Shown in pieces: positions 1 through 8,526 of a stretch of 64,000 nucleotides of DNA. The translations under genes were made by a program, and so were the position numbers. Location of the stretch: assembly GCA_938003855.1 (NCBI GenBank), contig CALKXD010000147.1, forward strand, positions 101,159 to 165,158, read 5' to 3'. The notes beneath the pieces are model-generated. The model was not told where the DNA came from and did not search any database. It was given only the letters and a program-made list of their open reading frames with translations. Each line of letters begins with the position of its first letter. Within the stretch, counting starts at the first letter, position 1. Source of the stretch: an uncultured Granulosicoccaceae bacterium (GTDB lineage: Bacteria; Pseudomonadota; Gammaproteobacteria; Granulosicoccales; Granulosicoccaceae).

Positions 1-2
1 TC

Positions 3-2189
3 AACGGCTTTGATCTGCTGTATGCAGAAGCGCGACACAATCAGGATGAACTTACCTGCGTCATGACCGACATCGATCACTTCAAAGCGGTGAACGATAA
101 CCACGGACACGGTGTTGGTGATGAAGTGATTAAATATCTGGCGGATGTTTTGTCAGAGCACTCCAGACCAAACGATCTGGTAGGTCGATTCGGCGGCGAG
201 GAATTTTGTATTGTTATGCCGGCCACGTCTCTGCACGAAGCTGCAACACTCACCGAAACGCTTCGCGAGACTATCGAACAAGGCGTTGGTGCCAACTTCC
301 TGGACAAATGCCGGATTACCGCAAGCTTTGGTATCGCGTCAATTCACTCAGGCGCAACCAAACCTAATGATATGGTCGAGCAGGCGGATAAGGCGTTGTA
401 CTTCTCGAAGGAGAATGGCCGAAACCGGGTGACCAATTACACCACCGCTATGGATGATCCCGACAGCACCGCTGATGCAATTGCAAGCGAGATAAAAAAC
501 ACACCTGCCCCCACACCGGCGCCGGCGACTCCGGTGTTAAAACAGGTACCCAGCCAGCCATCAGTACCAGTGCTTGCAATAAAAAACACCCAGCCGAAAC
601 CCGCACTGAGCAACAGTATTGCTGCAAAGCCTTCAGCCGATGTGCTTAAATCAGACAACAGTATACCAGTGCTGATGCATAACAAGCCGAAGGCCGCTAC
701 ACCCGGGACCGGTGTCAGTAAAACATCTGACATGGGTACACAGCGACTCGACAGGAGTGTTCTGGTAGACCGGGTGGATCAGGCACTTCAGGTAGCGATA
801 CGTAAAAATCATCACGTCGGTATACTGCTTTTGTCAGTGGACGCGCTGCAACGTATAAATGATACGCTCGGTTTCTCCGTCAGCGAAAAGCTCTACCGTA
901 AAATTATTGATCGATTGAAATCAACGCTAAGCGATGAAACCAACATAGGCCTGATAGGCGCCGGGGATCATAGCATCACGGTAGCCCGCTACGGTGACAC
1001 CGAGATCTGCCTGACACTCAATGACATCAAGCACATCACCGACTTTACTATCATTCATGAACGGATCATCGAAGGTTTTTATCGCACTATTTCCGTCGAT
1101 GGTCACGAAATCTATGTCTCAATGGATGCCGGTATCAGCGTCTACCCCAATCATGGTACGGATGCCGACATTCTGATCCGCAGTGCCAGTATCGCAATGC
1201 GTGAAGCGCGTGAAATTTCCGGCCAGAACAACATCGTTTTCTACTCCCCTGATATGAATCAGACATCACGCAAACTGATTCGACTGGAAACAGAGTTGCA
1301 TCAGGCGCTGTCGCGGAACGAGTTGTTCGTCTGCTACCAGCCCAAGATCGATCTGCGTACCGGTGTGATTGTCAGTATGGAGGCGCTGGTCAGATGGCGT
1401 CACCCGGAGTTCGGTATTGTGTCACCGGGTGAGTTCATACCGCTGGCAGAGAAGACCGGCCTCATCAATGAGATAAGCGCATGGATTACCCGGGTCGTCT
1501 GCGCGCAGATTTCAATGTGGCGCGAAGCCGGCTATGAAGAACTCAGCGTGGCGGTAAACATCTCGCCGGCCGAAATGAAAAACGAACTACTCGCGGACAA
1601 TATCCTCAACGCAATACGTGAGTTTGATATCCCGCCGGCTAAACTGGAAGTTGAAATCACCGAATCTCTGGTGATGCAGGATATGAATCTGGCGATCCGA
1701 ACCCTCGAGAAGCTTGATCGCAATGGTGTTGAAATATCGATAGATGATTTTGGTACCGGCTTTGCGTCTTTGAGCTACCTGAAACTGTTCCCGATATCCA
1801 AAGTTAAAATTGATCGGTCTTTCGTCTCAAACTTCGAGACCAACCTGGCAGATGCAAGGATTGTCAGCAGCGTTATAGCCATGAGCCATAGCATGGGCGT
1901 CAAGGTGGTATGCGAAGGCGTTGAGAGAGAAGACCAGCTACGTTTTCTTCAGGATCATCACTGCGATGAAGTACAGGGCAATCTACTGAGCTTGCCATTG
2001 CAACGTCAGGAAGCGACCAATTTGCTGGCAAACCCCCGCCGCATCAGACGCATGATCACCAGCTATAACGTCTCCGAGCTTGGCCTCACCACGATGGACG
2101 GTGCCGGCACCCGCACTATTATCACCGGCGTATTAAACGCTTTCCCCGATGAAGAGCAACCAGTGAGGTTAAACTCAACCGTTCACTAG
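3..2189 (+). CDS. GGDEF-GGDEF(degenerate)-EAL cyclic di-GMP enzyme, 5' truncated by the window edge
   Basis: Bifunctional cyclic di-GMP turnover protein. The open frame runs in from the left edge (first full codon at base 3) and reads as GGDEF domain before the first ATG at 63, so the true start lies outside the window. Counting from that ATG, an intact GGEEF active site is at residues 44-48 and an RPND inhibitory I-site (RxxD) at 35-38, so a diguanylate cyclase with product inhibition is expected. A Pro/Ala-rich linker of about 80 residues follows (about 140-220). A second GGDEF-like fold (about 225-400) has RYGDTE where the signature should be and is probably inactive. The EAL domain (about 420-670) keeps EAL at 440-442, EITES, DDFGTG from 561 and KIDRSF, so phosphodiesterase activity is plausible. 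Sensor domains, if any, are upstream of the window. Which activity dominates cannot be read from sequence. Confidence 0.9.
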   Translation, partial: NGFDLLYAEARHNQDELTCVMTDIDHFKAVNDNHGHGVGDEVIKYLADVLSEHSRPNDLVGRFGGEEFCIVMPATSLHEAATLTETLRETIEQGVGANFLDKCRITASFGIASIHSGATKPNDMVEQADKALYFSKENGRNRVTNYTTAMDDPDSTADAIASEIKNTPAPTPAPATPVLKQVPSQPSVPVLAIKNTQPKPALSNSIAAKPSADVLKSDNSIPVLMHNKPKAATPGTGVSKTSDMGTQRLDRSVLVDRVDQALQVAIRKNHHVGILLLSVDALQRINDTLGFSVSEKLYRKIIDRLKSTLSDETNIGLIGAGDHSITVARYGDTEICLTLNDIKHITDFTIIHERIIEGFYRTISVDGHEIYVSMDAGISVYPNHGTDADILIRSASIAMREAREISGQNNIVFYSPDMNQTSRKLIRLETELHQALSRNELFVCYQPKIDLRTGVIVSMEALVRWRHPEFGIVSPGEFIPLAEKTGLINEISAWITRVVCAQISMWREAGYEELSVAVNISPAEMKNELLADNILNAIREFDIPPAKLEVEITESLVMQDMNLAIRTLEKLDRNGVEISIDDFGTGFASLSYLKLFPISKVKIDRSFVSNFETNLADARIVSSVIAMSHSMGVKVVCEGVEREDQLRFLQDHHCDEVQGNLLSLPLQRQEATNLLANPRRIRRMITSYNVSELGLTTMDGAGTRTIITGVLNAFPDEEQPVRLNSTVH

Positions 2190-2360
2190 CGCGGCGGAGT
2201 TCTGGGGGTTCATTGTCCAGAGTCAGGTGCCTGAGCACCGGTGTATCGGTATTTCCGCCAGCAGGCTTTCAATCAACGAGCGCTTTGCGGATAATTTCAA
2301 CGCAGCGACCAGCCAGCCGGCACCAGGCAGGCACCGTTTTAACTCTGAAAATAATTAATC

Positions 2361-3149
2361 ATGCTAAAGCGATTCACCCCGACCCGCACGTTATCAGTCT
2401 TGCTGGCCTGCTCGGTCATAGCAAATATCATTTTACTGGCCGGAATCGATCAACTCGCCAATCGCTTTCGCTATCTCTATATCGACTACCGCCATTTTCG
2501 CTCGCTGCCGATTGGCATCAGCGACGCGACACGGGCGCAGCCGGTCGCCGACTCACGAAAAGCTGTTTTTTTCGGCGACTCACGAGTTGAAACCTGGGCC
2601 CCGTTACCCGCGCTCGATGGCTTTGACATCATCAACGCCGGTGTTGTCGGCGAGACCACCGTTGAAATGCGCCGCCGCTGGCAGACCGATGTTCTGAGGT
2701 TACAACCCGATATTGTGGTGATACAAGCAGGAGTAAACGATCTCACCGCCGCAGCTACTCGTGATATTCCAGAACCCGATGCGCTGTCCGGCAGAATGCT
2801 TGAAAATATGGATTTCTTTTTATCCCAAATGGATAAACAGCAGATTCCGGTGGTGCTTTTTTCGATTATCCCGACAGCCAGATTCAATTTATTACGGCGC
2901 TATTTCTGGTCCCCGTCACTGGCGCAGCTAGTCGAAGACAGCAATGCAGAACTGGCCCTACTGGCAGCAAAGCACAATGCCAAATGGGTCGATGTGACAG
3001 GCGAGTTTCTCGACACCAACAAGCAACCGCACGCTGCACTATTTGCCGATACACTGCACCTGACTGATGCAGGCTACCAGGTACTTAACAAGACCCTGCT
3101 AGACGCCGTGAACAAACTCGATATCGCAGCCTCTGATTCAGATCAATAA
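2361..3149 (+). CDS. SGNH/GDSL-family hydrolase, membrane-anchored or secreted
   Basis: Esterase/acylhydrolase of the SGNH superfamily, 262 residues. An N-terminal hydrophobic segment (residues about 8-28) should act as signal anchor or signal peptide, placing the enzyme in the periplasm. The four family blocks are visible: FFGDSR (block I nucleophile Ser, about residue 74), the Gly of GVVGETT (block II), AGVNDLT (block III Asn) and DTLHLTDAGY (block V Asp and His near 232-235). This layout matches platelet-activating-factor acetylhydrolase-like and TesA-like hydrolases; the substrate is not predictable. No clear Shine-Dalgarno sequence precedes the ATG. It follows the GGDEF/EAL gene by 171 bases with no visible gene between, and ends tail-to-tail with the reductase at 3209. 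Confidence 0.85.
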   Translation: MLKRFTPTRTLSVLLACSVIANIILLAGIDQLANRFRYLYIDYRHFRSLPIGISDATRAQPVADSRKAVFFGDSRVETWAPLPALDGFDIINAGVVGETTVEMRRRWQTDVLRLQPDIVVIQAGVNDLTAAATRDIPEPDALSGRMLENMDFFLSQMDKQQIPVVLFSIIPTARFNLLRRYFWSPSLAQLVEDSNAELALLAAKHNAKWVDVTGEFLDTNKQPHAALFADTLHLTDAGYQVLNKTLLDAVNKLDIAASDSDQ

Positions 3150-3174
3150 ATCCATTGATGTTCACGGTCCGCGT

Positions 3175-3197
3175 GTGCGGCAACAACGTTGCCGCAC
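3175..3197. terminator. Hairpin between convergent genes
   Basis: A perfect 10-base-pair inverted repeat (arm GTGCGGCAAC) with an AAC loop lies in the 59-base gap between two convergent stop codons. There is no T-tract on either side, so it is a plausible bidirectional terminator or transcript-end stabiliser rather than a classic intrinsic terminator. Confidence 0.5.
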
Positions 3198-3208
3198 CAA
3201 ATGGCTAC

Positions 3209-4198
3209 TCAGCCATTGACATCAATGACCACGCGTCCTTTGACCTGACCCTTTAAAATCGATTTACCCAATGCCGGAAGATCAGCGAGTGTCGCCACTT
3301 CCGTCATTGCCTCTATTTTTTCAATAGGTACATCGGCAGCCAGACGCTGCCACGCACGCAGCCGGTTATCATAAGGCTGCATCACTGAATCGATTCCGAG
3401 CAGGTTCACGCCACGCAGTAAAAACGGCACCACTGAAGCCGGTAGATCAGCACCACCGGCCAGCCCGACCGCGGCGGCTGAAGCCCCGTACTGCAACTGA
3501 CCCAGTACCCGCGCAAGTGTTGCTCCACCGACAGCATCGACACAGCCTGACCATACTTCTTTTTCGAGCGGGCGCTTTACCGTCTCGTTTAATTCTTCAC
3601 GGGCGACTATACGGTCGGCCCCCAGTGACGTCAGATAGTCCGCCATTTCGGCACGGCCAGTCACGGCGGCAACCTGATGACCCAGCTTGGCCAGCATCGC
3701 GGTTGCCACCGAGCCTACCCCTCCGGCGGCACCGGTCACCAGCACCGGGCCGTTGTCCGCAGCCAGACCGTGATCCTCCAGCGCCATTACCGCCAATGCC
3801 GCAGCCAGTCCAGCGGTACCGATACCCATTGCCTGCTTTGCCGACAGACCGGCAGGCAGCGGTACAAGCCAATCGGCATTGACGCGGGCTTTCTGAGCAT
3901 ACCCGCCCCAATGCGCTTCGCCGACCCGCCAACCCGTCAGCACAACACTGTCACCGGGCTTATAGCGCTCATCGTCTGATGCTTCCACGGTACCGGCAAA
4001 GTCGATGCCCGGTACATGGGGATAGTTTCGCACCAGTCCGCCACCGGGCCCGATACAGAGTCCATCCTTGTAATTGACCGTCGAATACTCAACCGCAACA
4101 ATGACATTGCCCTCGGGCAGTTGATCGATGTCGATCGACTCCACTGCAGCGGTAGTTTTTCCGTCATCCAACTTGTTAACGACGAGTGCTTTAAACAT
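3209..4198 (-). CDS. acuI: AcuI/YhdH-type acrylyl-CoA reductase (MDR family)
   Basis: Zinc-independent medium-chain dehydrogenase/reductase of the YhdH/AcuI group, which reduces acryloyl-CoA to propionyl-CoA with NADPH. AcuI detoxifies acryloyl-CoA, for instance from dimethylsulfoniopropionate or 3-hydroxypropionate breakdown. The N-terminus (FKALVVN), the STVNYKDGL segment and VPGIDFAGTV are typical, and the nucleotide-binding loop reads VTGAAGGVGSVA. Length (329 residues) fits the family. The frame can be extended 12 bases to a GTG, but GGAGA five bases before the ATG at 4198 makes that ATG the better start. No other DMSP gene is in the window, so the physiological substrate is open. Convergent with the SGNH hydrolase. 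Confidence 0.85.
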   Translation of the reverse strand: MFKALVVNKLDDGKTTAAVESIDIDQLPEGNVIVAVEYSTVNYKDGLCIGPGGGLVRNYPHVPGIDFAGTVEASDDERYKPGDSVVLTGWRVGEAHWGGYAQKARVNADWLVPLPAGLSAKQAMGIGTAGLAAALAVMALEDHGLAADNGPVLVTGAAGGVGSVATAMLAKLGHQVAAVTGRAEMADYLTSLGADRIVAREELNETVKRPLEKEVWSGCVDAVGGATLARVLGQLQYGASAAAVGLAGGADLPASVVPFLLRGVNLLGIDSVMQPYDNRLRAWQRLAADVPIEKIEAMTEVATLADLPALGKSILKGQVKGRVVIDVNG

Positions 4199-4313
4199 AG
4201 TATTCTCCACAGAGCGACTTCAGTATTTTTTACAGCCGATGATTAAATCAGCAGTGATGTCGGATTACAACGGCGATTACCCAGAGCCAGACCGGCCAGC
4301 CACGGGAGCATAC

Positions 4314-4769
4314 ATGCCTCAATTCCAGATTCGTCGTGCCACACTCAACGATGCACGGACCATTAGTGATTTCAATCGCGCTATGGCGCAGGAAACCGAA
4401 CACCGCGAACTTCCCGAACAGATAATTTCAAACGGTGTTAAACGATTAATGGCAAGGCCTGAGTACGGTTTTTACATCATCGCAGAAAAAGACAACGCCG
4501 TGGTCGGCACCTTAATGGTCACCACTGAGTGGAGCGATTGGAGAGACGGGTTATTCTGGTGGATTCAAAGTGTTTATGTGAGCCCGGAATTCAGGCGTCA
4601 AGGGGTATACCGGCAAATGTATCAGCACATCAAACACGAAGCATCCACCACCGCTGATGTTTGCGGCTTTCGCCTCTACGTAGAAAAAGACAACACCATT
4701 GCACAGCAAACCTACCAGACACTCGGCATGGGAGAAACGGATTACCAGCTGTACGAAGAGCTGAGCTGA
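4314..4769 (+). CDS. GNAT-family N-acetyltransferase
   Basis: Acetyl-CoA-dependent N-acetyltransferase, 151 residues. The fold runs from IRRATLNDA (beta1/alpha1) through the acceptor-side region to the acetyl-CoA loop FRRQGVYRQM (R/Q-x-x-G-x-G/A pattern) and ends with YQTLGMGETDYQLYE, typical of the superfamily. The open frame extends upstream to 4128, antisense over acuI, but the start at 4314 has GGGAG at the right distance and gives the usual GNAT length. Earlier in-frame ATGs at 4239 and 4257 lack such a site. The acceptor substrate is unknown. Confidence 0.85.
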   Translation: MPQFQIRRATLNDARTISDFNRAMAQETEHRELPEQIISNGVKRLMARPEYGFYIIAEKDNAVVGTLMVTTEWSDWRDGLFWWIQSVYVSPEFRRQGVYRQMYQHIKHEASTTADVCGFRLYVEKDNTIAQQTYQTLGMGETDYQLYEELS

Positions 4770-4949
4770 AGCAACACACGGGGCCAACCCGGCTTCAATT
4801 TGTTTACTTTCAGACACAACAAGTAACGATATTGAACCGGGCATCCGGAAAGTTTGCGACACCCCTCAGAAAAAACCTTTTAGTGGATTTATCATCCAAA
4901 TAATCTCGACCCAGCTAAAGCGTCTGATTTTTTGCACGGAATACTATCC

Positions 4950-6629
4950 ATGAAAGTTCTGATCTACACCGGTCACCACCACGCCCGTTTCAGCATGGCA
5001 CAATGGCGTGATTCCGGTGGTAACGGCATCTGCAACAGCACCATTCAGCTGGCAGAAACGTTTGCAGAAAAAGGCCACGACGTTATCGTCAGCGGAGAAG
5101 TAAGCAATGAGACGGTCGGGACAATCCGCTTCATTGATACCGAATCACTGCAGGAAAACGCCCATTTTGACGTGGTGATCTCGGTCTCGTATCTGCACTA
5201 CCTGCACGCGCTGGACGAGAAAAACATCACCTTCGATAAATCCATGCTGTGGGTACACTACGAAAACTGCTACTTGTGGTGGAAAGGCGAGTTGCTGGAA
5301 AATCACGGCGAGTCTCTGTTTCGTGACCAGCGCATGACCTGGGTGGTGCTGCAATCCGAGTTTCAGGCCACCGCCTTCACTCGCGCGTTTCCGTACTCAA
5401 GCCGTAAAATCCGTATTCTCGGCAACGCCGTTGGAGGCAATGACTGGCCCGACACGATGCCCGTCAAAAAACCCGCAAAATTCATTAGTTGCTCATCAGT
5501 CGATCGCGGCTTGCGTCATCTGCTGTCTATCTGGCCGACGATTAAGCAGGAAATTCCGACAGCCACACTGACCATAGCCATACCCTACACAGGACAGCCG
5601 AAAGAACCTTTTCCACAACAGGCTCTCGATGGCGTGACATGGGCCGGCAGTCTGTCTGCTTCAGCGATGTACGCGCAAATTGCCGAGGCTGAATACTGGC
5701 TCTACCCGTCCGACTATCAAGAAGATTATGGACTGACCGCGCTGGAGATGATGCAGGCGGGAGTAAAAATTGTCAGTACCGGCAATGGCAACCTGCAGAC
5801 GCTGCTGACAGACCGCGCAGCGGTGGTCAGCCCGCACGAAGGAGAGGATACCGCGAGTGCGACACTCCGGACGTTTCTAGACTACCATACCAACCCCGAG
5901 CTTGCCGCCACACATCTGCGCAATGCCGCTCAGTTTGCCGCCGACAGAAGTTGGGACAAACGCTACAACAACTGGCTGGAACTGATCAATTCCGCCCCCA
6001 ACCTCTCTGTCAGGCACCCGCAACTCTACACCTACTTTGACGACAAGGATGCCTGGCAGCAACGCTTTATAACCTACGCGGCCCGCACTAAGGAGTGGGA
6101 ACTCATCACCGATGAGCCGTTTGACAACTGCTTTACTTTCCCGCTGTTTACCGAAGAATTCTGCACCATGCTGCGTGAAGAGGCAGAACACGCGCAGTGC
6201 TGGACCACCAAGCGCCACACCAGCTTTCCAACCACCGATATGGTGTTGCAGGTGCTCGACATGAATGATACCTACCAGGCAGTTCTGGCCGAGTACGTGA
6301 TGCCACTGGCGATACACCACTGGGGCCTGGGTAACGCATGGAGTGATTTCAGCGCAGAAACCTTCCTTGCCAAATACACCGCGACGGCACAGGGCCACTT
6401 ATCTATTCATCACGATGAGTCAGACATTACCTGTCTGATTCAACTGTCGGACCTGCACGAATACGAAGGCGGCGGCACTTATTTTAAGCGGCAGAAGAAG
6501 GTTGTGAAAAACGCTATCGGCCACGCCACGCTGCATCCCGGGCACATCACCCACAAGCACGGTGGTCGCGCCATATCCCGGGGACTACGTTATATTCTGG
6601 TGTCGTTTATTCATCGAAACAAAGCGTAA
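4950..6629 (+). CDS. Fusion: GT-B glycosyltransferase + lysyl-hydroxylase-like Fe(II)/2-oxoglutarate dioxygenase
   Basis: Two enzymes in one 559-residue chain. Residues 1 to about 345 form a GT-B glycosyltransferase (family 4-like): the N-terminus KVLIYTGHHHARF leads to the donor-site motif E258-x7-E266 (QEDYGLTALEMM). Residues about 370-559 form a prolyl/lysyl hydroxylase-like dioxygenase: iron ligands H487-x-D489 and H537, and the likely 2-oxoglutarate-binding R547. The stretches YEGGGTYF, LHPGHITHKHGG and GLRYILVSF closely resemble the C-terminal domain of animal procollagen lysyl hydroxylases (from memory). Known lysyl hydroxylases LH3 and mimivirus L230 also join hydroxylase and glycosyltransferase, but with different transferase folds. 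The sequence allows hydroxylation of a target followed by sugar addition, on protein or small molecule. A TTG at 4932 is possible, but the ATG at 4950 after CACGGA is preferred. Stand-alone gene. Confidence 0.85.
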   Translation: MKVLIYTGHHHARFSMAQWRDSGGNGICNSTIQLAETFAEKGHDVIVSGEVSNETVGTIRFIDTESLQENAHFDVVISVSYLHYLHALDEKNITFDKSMLWVHYENCYLWWKGELLENHGESLFRDQRMTWVVLQSEFQATAFTRAFPYSSRKIRILGNAVGGNDWPDTMPVKKPAKFISCSSVDRGLRHLLSIWPTIKQEIPTATLTIAIPYTGQPKEPFPQQALDGVTWAGSLSASAMYAQIAEAEYWLYPSDYQEDYGLTALEMMQAGVKIVSTGNGNLQTLLTDRAAVVSPHEGEDTASATLRTFLDYHTNPELAATHLRNAAQFAADRSWDKRYNNWLELINSAPNLSVRHPQLYTYFDDKDAWQQRFITYAARTKEWELITDEPFDNCFTFPLFTEEFCTMLREEAEHAQCWTTKRHTSFPTTDMVLQVLDMNDTYQAVLAEYVMPLAIHHWGLGNAWSDFSAETFLAKYTATAQGHLSIHHDESDITCLIQLSDLHEYEGGGTYFKRQKKVVKNAIGHATLHPGHITHKHGGRAISRGLRYILVSFIHRNKA

Positions 6630-6647
6630 GCAACCTTCTGTCTGCTC

Positions 6648-6679
6648 GCGGTTTAAAGGGTAACTGCCCTTTAAACCGC
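6648..6679. terminator. 13-bp perfect hairpin between convergent genes
   Basis: Arms GCGGTTTAAAGGG and CCCTTTAAACCGC flank a 6-base loop, exactly between the stop of the glycosyltransferase fusion (plus) and the stop of the D-amino acid aminotransferase (minus). The T-tract is missing but stem strength and position suggest a shared bidirectional terminator. Confidence 0.65.
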
Positions 6680-6683
6680 AGCG

Positions 6684-7538
6684 CTACTCGGCCGCTTGCA
6701 AGGCTGTATCGATATACAACTCACGCAACCGCCCGGCTACCGGCCCGGGCTTGCCATCGCCGATAGAGTGACCATCTATAGAGATCACCGGCCACACAAA
6801 GGTGGACGCACTGGTGATGAAAGCCTCTTGCGCCTGCAGGGCCTCGGCGACGGTAAATGCTCGCTCTTCAAGCTTGATATTTTCGGCTTCTGTCAGTTTC
6901 AGGATCGACGCACGGGTGATGCCGTGTAAAATATCGTTGCCCAGTTGCCGGGTAATAATGGTGCCGTTTTTATCGACAATAAACGCATTGTTAGAACTGC
7001 CTTCGGTAACAAAGCCATCTTCGACCATCCAGGCATCGACTGCACCGGCATCAAGGGCCGCCTGCTTGGCCATCGATTGCGCCAGCAAACCCACCGTTTT
7101 TATATCACGACGCTTCCAGCGGATATCCGGCATGGTGGCGATTGCAATTCCATTTTTGGCCTGCGGTGAATCTCGCAACTGTTTGGCCTGGGTAAACATC
7201 ACAATACCCGGCTGGGCGTTTTTCGGAAATGCAAAATCCCGCTCCGCAGCGCCGCGCGTCACCTGAAGGTATACAGCACCTTCTGTCAGGCTGTTGCGCT
7301 GTATCAATTCCTTTTGCACGCGAAGAATATTTTCATCGGTGTCCGGGGCAGGAATTTTCAGCTCGCCCAGGGATCGATGCAAGCGGGCCAGATGTCGGGC
7401 ATTGTCGAGCAACTTGCCGTCAATGACAGACGACACCTCATAGACCGCATCGGCAAATAAAAATCCGCGATCAAAAATTGAGATCGTGGCGTTCTCTTCT
7501 GCAACGAACTCGCCGTTCACATAAACTGTTCTGCTCAT
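6684..7538 (-). CDS. dat: D-amino acid aminotransferase (class IV, PLP)
   Basis: Fold-type IV PLP aminotransferase, 284 residues, of the D-alanine aminotransferase group: D-amino acid + 2-oxoglutarate gives 2-oxo acid + D-glutamate. VYVNGEFV at the N-terminus, FDRGFLFADAVYE, the PLP lysine in RDIKTVGLLAQ and TEGSSNNAFIV are characteristic. A TTG or GTG further upstream would add a long tail reading into the dgcA gene; the ATG at 7538 preceded by AGAGG is chosen. It is the last gene of the dgcN-dgcA-dat operon, 7 bases after the dgcA stop. Its D-glutamate product is the expected substrate of the two upstream gene products. Branched-chain aminotransferase or aminodeoxychorismate lyase are alternatives within fold type IV, but motifs and context favour D-amino acids. 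Confidence 0.85.
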   Translation of the reverse strand: MSRTVYVNGEFVAEENATISIFDRGFLFADAVYEVSSVIDGKLLDNARHLARLHRSLGELKIPAPDTDENILRVQKELIQRNSLTEGAVYLQVTRGAAERDFAFPKNAQPGIVMFTQAKQLRDSPQAKNGIAIATMPDIRWKRRDIKTVGLLAQSMAKQAALDAGAVDAWMVEDGFVTEGSSNNAFIVDKNGTIITRQLGNDILHGITRASILKLTEAENIKLEERAFTVAEALQAQEAFITSASTFVWPVISIDGHSIGDGKPGPVAGRLRELYIDTALQAAE

Positions 7539-7545
7539 AGGACCT

Positions 7546-8526
7546 CTACCCCCACAGCGCACTGTCGGGCGCTGCAACAGAGTAATGTTCAAAGTTGAGA
7601 GGGTGTGGTCTGTCTTCTGCGAGTAACAAGGGCCCGTCAAGATCCACCACCACAGCCCCTGATGTTAGCAATGTTGCAGGCGCCATCGCCAGTGAGGTGG
7701 CCACCATGCAACCCACCATAATATCAAAGCCTGCCTCAATCGCTTGCTCCCGCAGCAGCAGCGCTTCGGTTAAACCACCGGTTTTATCGAGCTTGATATT
7801 GACAATATCGTAGCGGCCTTTCAGCCCAGCCAGGGTGGCGGCATCGTGGCAGGACTCATCGGCACACAACGGGATCGGACGGTCCACACCATCGAGTGCG
7901 GCATCATCACCGGCTGGCAGTGGCTGTTCGATCAACGCCACGCCAAGCTTGTCGAGTTCAGGCACCATCTGATGATATTGATCGATGTTCCAGCCTTCAT
8001 TGGCATCGACAATTATCTTCGCGTCCGGGGCACCGGCCCGCACCGCAGCCACGCGGTCAATATCGCCTTCACCGGCCAGCTTCAGTTTAAGCAGTGGTCG
8101 GGCTGAATACTTGACCGCCGCGCCGTGCATGGCATCGGGTTTGTCCAGCGACAAGGTATAGGCGGTGATCACCGGCGGTGGTTCAGCGATTCCGGCCAGC
8201 GACCAGACCCGTTGCCCCGATTGCTTAGCTTCCAGATCCCACAACGCGCAGTCGATCGCATTGCGGGCGGCACCTGCCGGCAACAGCTGCTGCAGTTGCC
8301 GTCGGTCAGCGGAAGATTGCAGCGCCGCCTGAACCGAATCTATCTGCGCAAGTACCGAGTCACGACTTTCCCCGTAGCGCGCATAGGGCACACACTCACC
8401 GCGACCGGTGCATTCTCCTTCTGTAATCGCTACCGTTAGCACCTCAGCCGCGGTCTTACTGCCACGCGATATCGTAAAGGTGCCGCTTATCGGCCACGAC
8501 TCTGCCGCTGCTTTGACGGTTCTCAC
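7546..8526 (-). CDS. dgcA: N-acetyl-D-glutamate racemase DgcA (enolase superfamily, dipeptide-epimerase-like)
   Basis: Enolase-superfamily racemase/epimerase, 326 residues. The barrel residues are visible in order: KLKL (general-base K-x-K, near residue 160), IIVDANEGW (metal Asp), ALIEQPL (metal Glu), LCADES (metal Asp/Glu) and VNIKLDKTGG (second base Lys). By fold it resembles L-Ala-D/L-Glu epimerases (YcjG/YkfB), but pairing with a DUF1611 protein matches the DgcN-DgcA pathway described in marine bacteria, where DgcA interconverts N-acetyl-D- and N-acetyl-L-glutamate. Start is a GTG sharing a 4-base GTGA overlap with the dgcN stop, so translation is coupled. Murein-peptide epimerase remains the alternative. 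Confidence 0.82.
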   Translation of the reverse strand: MRTVKAAAESWPISGTFTISRGSKTAAEVLTVAITEGECTGRGECVPYARYGESRDSVLAQIDSVQAALQSSADRRQLQQLLPAGAARNAIDCALWDLEAKQSGQRVWSLAGIAEPPPVITAYTLSLDKPDAMHGAAVKYSARPLLKLKLAGEGDIDRVAAVRAGAPDAKIIVDANEGWNIDQYHQMVPELDKLGVALIEQPLPAGDDAALDGVDRPIPLCADESCHDAATLAGLKGRYDIVNIKLDKTGGLTEALLLREQAIEAGFDIMVGCMVATSLAMAPATLLTSGAVVVDLDGPLLLAEDRPHPLNFEHYSVAAPDSALWG

